Source: Geobacter sp. UBA6151 (lineage in GTDB: Bacteria > Desulfobacterota > Desulfuromonadia > Geobacterales > Pseudopelobacteraceae). Taken from it: 28,699 nucleotides of DNA. The position numbers and the translations under genes were made by a program. The first letter of the stretch is position 1; the number at the start of each line of letters is the position of its first letter. Of this stretch, positions 22,889 to 28,699 are shown one piece after another. The notes under the pieces were generated by a model that saw nothing but the letters and a program-made list of their open reading frames with translations, did not search any database and was not told the DNA's origin. The DNA lies in contig DIUT01000031.1 of the NCBI GenBank assembly GCA_002423105.1, positions 1 to 28,699 on the forward strand, in the 5' to 3' direction.

Positions 22889-23006
22889 GGCGCACCTCCA
22901 ATAGGTTGGCAACCCGCCGTTGATCATGACAGATAACGGGAGACCGAGAAACATTGAATCAGCGTAACAGAGCGCATCAGCAAGTCAAGCAACCGGACAA
23001 ATTACG

Positions 23007-23034
23007 TTGCACCGGCTGCGGCAGGTAGTATAAA
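23007..23034 (+). promoter_or_regulatory. Probable promoter of the threonine-aldolase-like gene
   Basis: TTGCAC (23007-23012) and TATAAA (23029-23034) with a 16-base spacer, about 60 bases upstream of the ATG at 23093. Confidence 0.5.
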
Positions 23035-23092
23035 AACACGAAACTTGCAGCATTGCCACGTGAGAAGCCCCATCTCAACCAGGGAGTATTCC

Positions 23093-24148
23093 ATGCCCAA
23101 CTATCTTGCCTTTGCCAGCGACAACTATGCCGGTATCTGCCCCGAAGCCTGGCAAGCCATGGCAGAAGCCAATCAGGGCTTTGCCCGTTCCTATGGCGAT
23201 GACCCCCATACCGACCGCGCCTGTGCCCTGCTCAGGGAAACCTTTGAGACCGACTGCCAGGTGTTTTTCGTCTTCAACGGCACTGCTGCCAACTCGTTGG
23301 CCTTGTCGGCCCTCTGCCGTTCCTATCACAGCATCGTCTGCCACGAGTTTGCCCATACGGAGACCGACGAATGCGGCGCCCCGGAGTTCTTTTCCAACGG
23401 CACGAAAATCCTGCTGGTTCCCGGAGCAGCCGGAAAGCTCGACCTTGCAGCGGTGGAACAGGTGATCACCAGGCGAAACGACATCCACTATCCCAAACCC
23501 AAGGTGTTGTCCCTGACTCAGGCCACCGAACTGGGAACCGTTTACAGGCCGGAAGAGGTCGCCGCCGCCGGAGAACTGGCCAGAAAGCACGGACTGCGTC
23601 TGCATATGGACGGCGCCCGCTTTGCCAATGCTGTGGCCGCGCTGGAATGTCACCCCGCCGATATCAGTTGGCGGGCAGGGGTTGATGTGCTCTGTCTGGG
23701 CGGGGCCAAGAATGGCATGGCTGTCGGGGAAGCGGTGGTCTTTTTCAACCGCGATCTGGCGGAGGAGTTTGACTACCGCTGCAAGCAGGCCGGTCAGCTT
23801 GCCTCAAAGATGCGCTTTCTGGCAGCCCCCTGGATCGGTATGCTGCAAGACGGAAACTGGCTGAAACGGGCCGGACATGCCAATGATTGCGCCAAGTCGC
23901 TTGCCGCACAGTTGCAAGCAATGCCCGGCCTGGAGATCATGTTCCCCTGCCAGGCCAATTCGGTCTTTGTCACAATGCCTGAGCAGTTACTCCAGCAGCT
24001 ACGCGCAATCGGCTGGCATTTCTACAGCTTCATCGGCGCTGGCGGTGCCCGCCTGATGTGTTCATGGGCAACGGAGGAAGCGGATATCAAAGCCCTGGTG
24101 GATGATATACGAAGCATTGAGGGCAGTGAACTGCTATCGCCGCCATAG
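23093..24148 (+). CDS. Low-specificity L-threonine aldolase-like PLP enzyme
   Basis: 351 residues, the usual size of the family that splits threonine or allo-threonine into glycine and acetaldehyde. Visible: SDNYAGICP at the N-terminus, FNGTAANSLAL (phosphate site), HEFAHTETDECGAPE with His84, HMDGAR with Asp173 (PLP nitrogen) and CLGGAKNG with Lys206, the Schiff-base lysine. The ATG at 23093 with AGGGAG upstream fits better than a frame extension to 23045. It is a single gene between divergent HD-GYP and convergent phosphoesterase genes, the latter ending only 20 bases away. Exact substrate preference is not visible. Confidence 0.9.
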   Translation: MPNYLAFASDNYAGICPEAWQAMAEANQGFARSYGDDPHTDRACALLRETFETDCQVFFVFNGTAANSLALSALCRSYHSIVCHEFAHTETDECGAPEFFSNGTKILLVPGAAGKLDLAAVEQVITRRNDIHYPKPKVLSLTQATELGTVYRPEEVAAAGELARKHGLRLHMDGARFANAVAALECHPADISWRAGVDVLCLGGAKNGMAVGEAVVFFNRDLAEEFDYRCKQAGQLASKMRFLAAPWIGMLQDGNWLKRAGHANDCAKSLAAQLQAMPGLEIMFPCQANSVFVTMPEQLLQQLRAIGWHFYSFIGAGGARLMCSWATEEADIKALVDDIRSIEGSELLSPP

Positions 24149-24168
24149 CTCAATCCTCCCAAGCGATA

Positions 24169-25566
24169 TCAATATGAATTCACACAATTGATAAACTCCG
24201 CTTGCCCCATATGGCCAATGCCGCACCAGTAAATAGGCCAGTTTGTGTCCGTTATGGAACTCAAAGCGTTGTTACCGGAATAGTAATACCCCCGGTACAG
24301 CGCTTGTTGTGCGTTATTTGTGTACAACAAAGGGAAGAGCTGTTTCAAAGAGTCGTTCAACAGACCCTGCGCGGCAAATGCCATTGAAAACGTGTAATAG
24401 TTTGTGAACTGTAGCGGCTTGGCAGCAAGGTCATAGTTCAGGGAAACATAGTCACCGGATGCAAGCGCATCACCGGTAACGGCCAGCACCTTAAAGGCAG
24501 GATCATTACCGGAGCGTGTGGATATGGAAGGAATAATTTCAATCACCTCGGAAGAGGGCAGGATCCGGTATTCATCCATGTGGGTATGTCCCGCAAGCGT
24601 CATGCTTATAACACCCGGATATTTTGCAACTATCCCCAGAAAGCTGGTCTGATACGCTGCCTTCCACATCATGGTGGCGCTTGTGGCAGTAATATGGCCA
24701 TTTGCATCAGCAGATTTGGCGGTTGTGTAGATATCCGCCCCTGGTGGCACATGCAGCAAGAGCCATACTTTTTTACCGCTCGCCTTGGCTGAAGCAAGTT
24801 TTGCATCAAACCAGGCCAGTTCTTCGTTTACCGCAGTATCGTTATTGCCAGAAACATAGGTGGAAAATGCGACGGTATTGAGTCCTATCACCATCAGATT
24901 TGTTCCGGGCAACTCTGCCGAGTAATAGCCTCCTTTTGTATACGTAGCAAGAAACTCCTGACGATCCGCAGCGCCGTTCAGAAATTTGGTATAAAAAAGT
25001 TCCGCCGTGCCGGAAAGAAACGTGCTGTCCGGTCCGGTGTCATCGTAGGAATCGTTATTTCCCAAGGCAAACATGACCGGAATAGTGCCCACAGACGACC
25101 TGACCTGATCTATGAAAAAAGCCACGGTCTTATTGGCAAACGCCTGCATGGCTGCGACATCTGCTGCGTTGCGGGGGTTTTGGGTTCCATTCAGATTCTG
25201 ATAAAACAGTTGCGAAAAATGATGGCCGAGAATGTCGCCGGTAAATACAACCAGCGGACTCGCCCCAAGATTCTGCTTGATGCTTGAGAGCGTAAGCACG
25301 AACAAAGGATAATTGGTATCTTCACCAAAGTTCGAAAGCGTCTGTTTGGTAGATGTCTTGAAAATTCCTGCCCACTGGCTGGCGTCAGCAGCAACCAGTT
25401 GTTCAAAAAGCGCCGGGTCATAATAGGGATTAAAATGAACATCTGAAAACAGCACCACCGGGGTGCTGCTGGTGGTGGTGGAATCACTCCCGCACGCTGC
25501 CAACTGTAGTACGAGTATCAGAATAACCAGACTGAAAAGCCTGAAATTCCGGAAGAGCCTGTTCAT
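24169..25566 (-). CDS. Lipoprotein metallophosphoesterase
   Basis: 465 residues. The signal peptide ends in a lipobox LAAC with Cys25 as the lipid-anchored residue, then a Ser/Thr-rich linker. The calcineurin-like fold follows with FSDVHFNPYYD, VFTGDILGHH, ALGNNDSYDD, LLLHVPPG and LAGHTHMDEY, giving a full set of dimetal ligands. The layout resembles acid sphingomyelinase-like phosphodiesterases, which act on lipid head groups or nucleotides outside the cytoplasm. The C-terminal 110 residues are of unknown fold with several Tyr. GGGGAGG lies five bases before the ATG. A single gene, likely periplasmic or surface-facing. Confidence 0.88.
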   Translation of the reverse strand: MNRLFRNFRLFSLVILILVLQLAACGSDSTTTSSTPVVLFSDVHFNPYYDPALFEQLVAADASQWAGIFKTSTKQTLSNFGEDTNYPLFVLTLSSIKQNLGASPLVVFTGDILGHHFSQLFYQNLNGTQNPRNAADVAAMQAFANKTVAFFIDQVRSSVGTIPVMFALGNNDSYDDTGPDSTFLSGTAELFYTKFLNGAADRQEFLATYTKGGYYSAELPGTNLMVIGLNTVAFSTYVSGNNDTAVNEELAWFDAKLASAKASGKKVWLLLHVPPGADIYTTAKSADANGHITATSATMMWKAAYQTSFLGIVAKYPGVISMTLAGHTHMDEYRILPSSEVIEIIPSISTRSGNDPAFKVLAVTGDALASGDYVSLNYDLAAKPLQFTNYYTFSMAFAAQGLLNDSLKQLFPLLYTNNAQQALYRGYYYSGNNALSSITDTNWPIYWCGIGHMGQAEFINCVNSY

Positions 25567-25666
25567 AAAAACCTCCCCTCAAGGTGTCACTATCTGCACG
25601 CCGGACGTTGACTTTTTGCAACATAGCACATGCAGTTCTGTCTGTGGCGGATGGTTTGCAGCTATG

Positions 25667-25696
25667 TTGATGAAAGTCTTTGACTCGGTGTATAGT
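25667..25696 (+). promoter_or_regulatory. Probable promoter of the phasin - UbiB-like operon
   Basis: TTGATG (25667-25672) and TATAGT (25691-25696) with an 18-base spacer, about 78 bases upstream of the phasin-like ATG. Confidence 0.5.
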
Positions 25697-25773
25697 GTTT
25701 TAACTGGATCTGGGGAAAAAGAAACCTGAACAGGCAGCCCAACCCGCACCACCAGTAAAAAAGGAGTAACGCC

Positions 25774-26058
25774 ATGAAAGAAAAGCTGGAGCAACTATTT
25801 TATTTTGGCATCGGCAGCGCACTGCTGGCCAAGGAAAAACTTGAACAGGCCGGTAATTCAGCCAAAAGCATAAAAGAGGAAAATGATCGCAAGGCGAGAG
25901 AGTTTTTTGATGAGGCTGTGGCCAAGGGCAGTGAAGAGCGGGAACAACTGAAGGGCAGCATTAAAGAGATCTTGAAAGAAGCGATTGATGAACTGGGGCT
26001 TGCTACCAAAGCTGACCTGGATGCATTACGGCAAGAGCTGAGACAGCAGCGTCAGTGA
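25774..26058 (+). CDS. Phasin-like / PhaF-type small helical protein
   Basis: 94 residues, nearly all helical and rich in Lys, Glu and Ala. A short hydrophobic patch near the N-terminus (LFYFGIGSALLAKEKLEQ) is followed by an amphipathic coiled coil ending in LATKADLDALRQELRQQ, typical of phasin/PhaF-like proteins found on polyhydroxyalkanoate granules or as membrane-associated helpers. The AAGGAG site before the ATG is strong. The UbiB-like gene follows 13 bases later, so the two form an operon; this pairing is known in Geobacter relatives. Confidence 0.82.
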   Translation: MKEKLEQLFYFGIGSALLAKEKLEQAGNSAKSIKEENDRKAREFFDEAVAKGSEEREQLKGSIKEILKEAIDELGLATKADLDALRQELRQQRQ

Positions 26059-26071
26059 CGGTGCCGTCTTT

Positions 26072-27646
26072 GTGAGGTCATTGCTACTTTTTTTCAAGCT
26101 CTATCATCCACTCAGGATTTACCTGGTTTTCCGGGTGCTGTTGACGGTTTTTCTGCTGATCCGCAAGCGGTCCGGATGGCTGGGGGTGGGCCCGCTTGAT
26201 CCGATGCCTCTGGTAGCAGCCATCGAAGGGCTGGGGGCCAGTTTTATCAAACTGGCCCAGGTACTGGCCACCCGGGCTGATTTCTTTGACACCAGCTATC
26301 TGGAGGCACTGCGGCAACTGCATGATCAGTTGCCTCCCATGCCACAGGATGATTTTCAGGCGGTCTTTGCCCGGGCATTTGGCGAGGGGGACTGCTTCGC
26401 AAGCTTTGAACAGGAACCGTTGGCCTGCGCCTCCATCGGCCAGGTACACCGCGCTCTCCTGCAAAACGGCGATCAGGTGGCGGTCAAGCTACGCCGCAAT
26501 CGGATCCAGCGGGTAGTCCGGGAAGACATCCGCCTGCTGGGCTGGTTCCTTGCGGTGCTGCACCCACTGTTTTCAGAATACACCCGCAACTCCATCGAAG
26601 CGGTGCTGGCCGCCTTCAGCCGCACTATCCTGCAGGAAGTGGATATGCTGGCGGAACTGTCCAACCTTGAGCGTTTCAGACAGGCCTATCCTGACTCAGG
26701 CGTTCGCATGCCACTTCCCTATCCGCAGTTTTGTTCCCATGACGCACTGGTGATGAGTTTTGAAGAGGGTATCCGCTTTGACGATCGGGAACGTCTGGGA
26801 CATCTGAATGTTTCGTTTGTCAATCTGATGGAAAAGCTGGTGCTGTTTTATACCGAGCAGATGCTGGTCAAGGGGTTCTTCCATGCCGATCCCCACCCTG
26901 GCAACCTGCTGGTGACACCTGACGGAGAACTGGTACTGCTGGATTTCGGCATGGTCAGCCGGATCCCCAATGCCACCCGGCTGGCCATGATCAATACGGT
27001 CAAGGCAGCATTTGAACGTGATTTTGAGCTGCTGGTGCAGGCTACCCGCAAGCTGGGAATCATCACAGACAGCGCTCCGCAGGATGAACTGACCGGCCTT
27101 GCTGAAGAAATGTTCCGGATCTTTGACAATGATCAGTTGAGTGCCACCAGTATGCAGGAGCTGGCCTTCGGGGGCATGGATGCCCTTAAGGACTATCCCT
27201 TCAAGCTGCCCCAGGAAATTATCTACGTCATGCGAGCCAGTTCGATAATTGAGGGGCTGGGCACCAGCTACATCGAGAACTACAACGGAATCAAGGATGT
27301 GCTGCCGATCCTTCGGGCCAACCTGACCAGAGCTCTGGGAGAGCGGGACAGCTTGTGGGGGGTGGTGATCCATGAGCTGGCTCAACTGCCGTTGACCCTG
27401 GTTAAGACCCGCCACCTGGTGGATACCCTGCAACAGGGTGATCTGACCGTACATCTGGCTGATGAAGATCGCCGTGCCCTGTTGCGGCCCCTGCAGGCCT
27501 GGCTGCAAAGACTGGGCTGGGCAGGACTCCTGGTGGCGCTGGCCTTTTACCTGAAGGGCAGTGATTATGTTGGTGCCACATGGCTTTCGCCTGCCTGTTT
27601 TGTGTTGGCTGCCATTCGGCTGTTGTGGTGGAAGGCAGTAAAATAG
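26072..27646 (+). CDS. UbiB/ABC1 (AarF) family atypical kinase-like ATPase
   Basis: 524 residues. Family motifs in order: KxGQ region as GASFIKLAQVLATR, Ala-rich loop ASIGQVHRA, VAVKLRR (lysine), EVDMLAEL, HADPHPGNLL and LDFGM (metal site). Two C-terminal hydrophobic segments anchor it in the membrane. UbiB/ADCK proteins support quinone biosynthesis through ATP binding, probably in lipid handling rather than protein phosphorylation. In a menaquinone-using organism the role is less clear. The KxGQ glycine is replaced by Ala. The start is a GTG at 26072 with a weak ribosome binding site; a TTG at 26081 is an alternative. Confidence 0.9.
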   Translation: MRSLLLFFKLYHPLRIYLVFRVLLTVFLLIRKRSGWLGVGPLDPMPLVAAIEGLGASFIKLAQVLATRADFFDTSYLEALRQLHDQLPPMPQDDFQAVFARAFGEGDCFASFEQEPLACASIGQVHRALLQNGDQVAVKLRRNRIQRVVREDIRLLGWFLAVLHPLFSEYTRNSIEAVLAAFSRTILQEVDMLAELSNLERFRQAYPDSGVRMPLPYPQFCSHDALVMSFEEGIRFDDRERLGHLNVSFVNLMEKLVLFYTEQMLVKGFFHADPHPGNLLVTPDGELVLLDFGMVSRIPNATRLAMINTVKAAFERDFELLVQATRKLGIITDSAPQDELTGLAEEMFRIFDNDQLSATSMQELAFGGMDALKDYPFKLPQEIIYVMRASSIIEGLGTSYIENYNGIKDVLPILRANLTRALGERDSLWGVVIHELAQLPLTLVKTRHLVDTLQQGDLTVHLADEDRRALLRPLQAWLQRLGWAGLLVALAFYLKGSDYVGATWLSPACFVLAAIRLLWWKAVK

Positions 27647-27687
27647 AACATTATCCTAGCCGCAAATTGGACACTCTGTTTAGAAAT

Positions 27688-27739
27688 AAAAAAGTCGCGT
27701 CTTCAACTCGATTACACTGTCCGAAGCTGAGACGCGACT
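27688..27739 (-). terminator. Rho-independent terminator of the toxin-antitoxin operon
   Basis: Ten-bp perfect stem (27693-27702 with 27730-27739), extended inside by a second imperfect helix. On the minus strand it is followed by six T residues (27693-27688). It begins about 28 bases after the antitoxin stop and also lies between two convergent transcripts. Confidence 0.75.
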
Positions 27740-27767
27740 CTATGGCTTTCTTCTTTCTCAAGGGGTG

Positions 27768-28070
27768 TTAGCCAAGTGCAGCCAATCCTTTACGGTCAAT
27801 AAGATCAAGAAGGCGTTGCGCAGGGCCGCTGGGTTTCTTCTGTCCTTGTTCCCATTGCTGCACAGTAGTTTTGCCAATACCAAGAATTGCAGCAAACACT
27901 GCTTGACTTACATGGTTTTCAGAGCGGATGCGCCGGACATCTTCGGCCTGAATAGGGGGCTTTGGCGTTAAGCAAAGCTTGTCCATTTCTCGCATGGTGA
28001 TTTCGTTCATGGCTCCAACCTTAAACAGATCTTGAGCCATCTCATGTGCAATATTCAGTATTTCACTCAT
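27768..28070 (-). CDS. HTH antitoxin (HigA/NadS-like)
   Basis: 100 residues from ATG 28070. The N-terminal 50 residues (MSEILNIAHEMAQDLFKVGAMNEITMREMD) are the toxin-side segment. An XRE-type HTH follows: EDVRRIRSENHVSQAVFAAILGIGKTTVQQWEQGQKKPSG. GGGAGG lies nine bases before the ATG, inside the toxin gene; an earlier in-frame ATG at 28097 lacks such a site. The eight-base overlap with the toxin gene and the toxin-first order are those of HigBA-type systems, in which the antitoxin represses the operon. Confidence 0.87.
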   Translation of the reverse strand: MSEILNIAHEMAQDLFKVGAMNEITMREMDKLCLTPKPPIQAEDVRRIRSENHVSQAVFAAILGIGKTTVQQWEQGQKKPSGPAQRLLDLIDRKGLAALG

Positions 28071-28443
28071 GGTATTGTACCTCCCAAATCGAGCCAATCG
28101 CTAAAAGCTCTTGAACGTGTTTATCTGTAGTTTCAACAAAAGATTGCGCGGCAAGACTTAAAGCGGCTTCTTCCTTCACGGAAATGTTGGCCTTGTCGTT
28201 CTTGGCAAATGCGTACAGAAAAACGATTCTTTCCGTATTTGGCCTTTTGTATCCCACAACAACACGGTATCCGCCTCGTTTTCCTGCCCCTGTCCGTGGC
28301 AAACGCTTCTTGAACAAGCAGCCGCCAAGATCAGCGTCAACCTTTCCCGAAGCGATCTCCTCCGCCGCATTTAGCAAAACGGCATCCGAAATACCTTCCT
28401 TGCTCGCCCAGTGGTTGAACCACTTATTTTTGAACACCCTCAT
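28063..28443 (-). CDS. RelE/HigB-type toxin
   Basis: 126 residues, toxin of the RelE superfamily in the group often annotated as DUF1044-type. Visible: MRVFKNKWFNHWASKEGISD, a helical segment LLNAAEEIASGKVDADLGG, then the sheet core CLFKKRLPRTGAGKRGGYRVVVGYKRPNTERIVFLYAFAKNDKANIS with the basic residues expected for mRNA cleavage on the ribosome. It is the first gene of a leftward pair with the HTH antitoxin. Confidence 0.87.
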   Translation of the reverse strand: MRVFKNKWFNHWASKEGISDAVLLNAAEEIASGKVDADLGGCLFKKRLPRTGAGKRGGYRVVVGYKRPNTERIVFLYAFAKNDKANISVKEEAALSLAAQSFVETTDKHVQELLAIGSIWEVQYHE

Positions 28444-28456
28444 GTCAAAAACTGTA

Positions 28457-28467
28457 TCACTAAGTGA
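28457..28467. promoter_or_regulatory. Probable operator of the RelE/HTH pair
   Basis: TCACT-A-AGTGA, a perfect 11-base palindrome 14 bases upstream of the toxin ATG. On the minus strand a TAAAAT -10-like box lies next to it. The location fits autorepression by the HTH antitoxin. Confidence 0.5.
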
Positions 28468-28517
28468 GATATTTTACAAGCTGTCCTCTAATCAGTCGTA
28501 ATACGTTGAGCCGCTTT

Positions 28518-28699
28518 TCAGATGCTTCCAGTTCCACATGTAAGGCTCCTGAAATAATGGGAAGCGTCCCGCTTATTTTCTAAAAAACCAGCGCCAGTGA
28601 ATAAGATCGCCATGCCCGACGATATTCTATTAATGAGCTCCTCTATATTTGGGGTAGTTTCATTCAACTTCACATTTTGGCTCTTCAGCAGAATTTTTG
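28518..28699 (-). pseudogene. SIR2-like gene fragment, broken after the GAG motif
   Basis: A frame enters from the right edge and is open for 59 codons. It reads NIEELINRISSGMAILFTGAGF, very like the start of the NAD-binding domain in SIR2-like defence proteins (ThsA, DSR and similar). Directly after GAGF the sequence loses family character (LENKRDASHYF) and stops at 28518. A homopolymer run of six A (28582-28587 on the plus strand) sits exactly at the point of divergence, so a frameshift is possible, but the alternative frames also stop at once; a deletion is as likely. A 15-codon ORF (MWNWKHLKSGSTYYD) with AGGAG upstream lies in the same stretch. The 5' end is outside the window. Confidence 0.55.

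Noticed and set aside
26696..27508. 270-codon leftward frame
   Set aside because: Antisense to the UbiB-like gene, which has clear catalytic motifs.

Overview
The window looks like chromosome of a Geobacter-type member of the Desulfuromonadota, possibly close to Trichlorobacter lovleyi. This is an inference from gene content and family resemblance: AcnB next to FumC-type fumarase, a MEMO-like AmmeMemoRadiSam protein B, a DUF2721 membrane protein, a phasin next to a UbiB-like kinase, and a lipoprotein of the Geobacter OmpA-associated type. Coding density is high. No rRNA, tRNA, CRISPR array or intact insertion sequence was seen.

Left part (1-10946), mostly core genes. A partial lipoprotein runs off the left edge. 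Next comes a leftward pair encoding Rnk and a shortened MreB-like actin. It is separated by a strong terminator from leftward acnB, which has a good sigma70-type promoter with an inverted repeat over the -10. A gene-poor stretch (4588-5116) with one small ORF leads to a Phd/PIN toxin-antitoxin pair. A leftward operon recG - DUF2721 - amrB follows, and fumC diverges from recG.

Middle part (11007-19426), a rightward accessory block. In order it encodes: a protein with an MqsA-like zinc finger and HTH; a short ImmA-like protein without HExxH; a PD-(D/E)xK nuclease-like protein; a KTSC-like small protein; an OLD-family ATPase/TOPRIM nuclease; an SbcD/Mre11 nuclease; an SbcC/Rad50 ATPase with an atypical hook; a 52-residue double-CxxC protein; and a four-helix-bundle protein with a topoisomerase-type zinc finger and two in-frame 36-bp repeat blocks. 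Spacings are short and several genes overlap. Base composition turns clearly AT-rich over the KTSC and OLD genes. The whole looks like a composite anti-phage or DNA-processing island put together from at least two sources. This is the most likely place in the window for an undescribed system.

Right part (19407-28699). An MFS transporter, a small outer-membrane-like protein, a small periplasmic protein, an HD-GYP phosphodiesterase (with a five-codon upstream mini-ORF), a threonine-aldolase-like PLP enzyme, a lipoprotein metallophosphoesterase and a phasin/UbiB-like operon are followed by a RelE-type toxin/HTH antitoxin pair. A broken SIR2-like gene fragment lies at the right edge, hinting that a second accessory region begins there.
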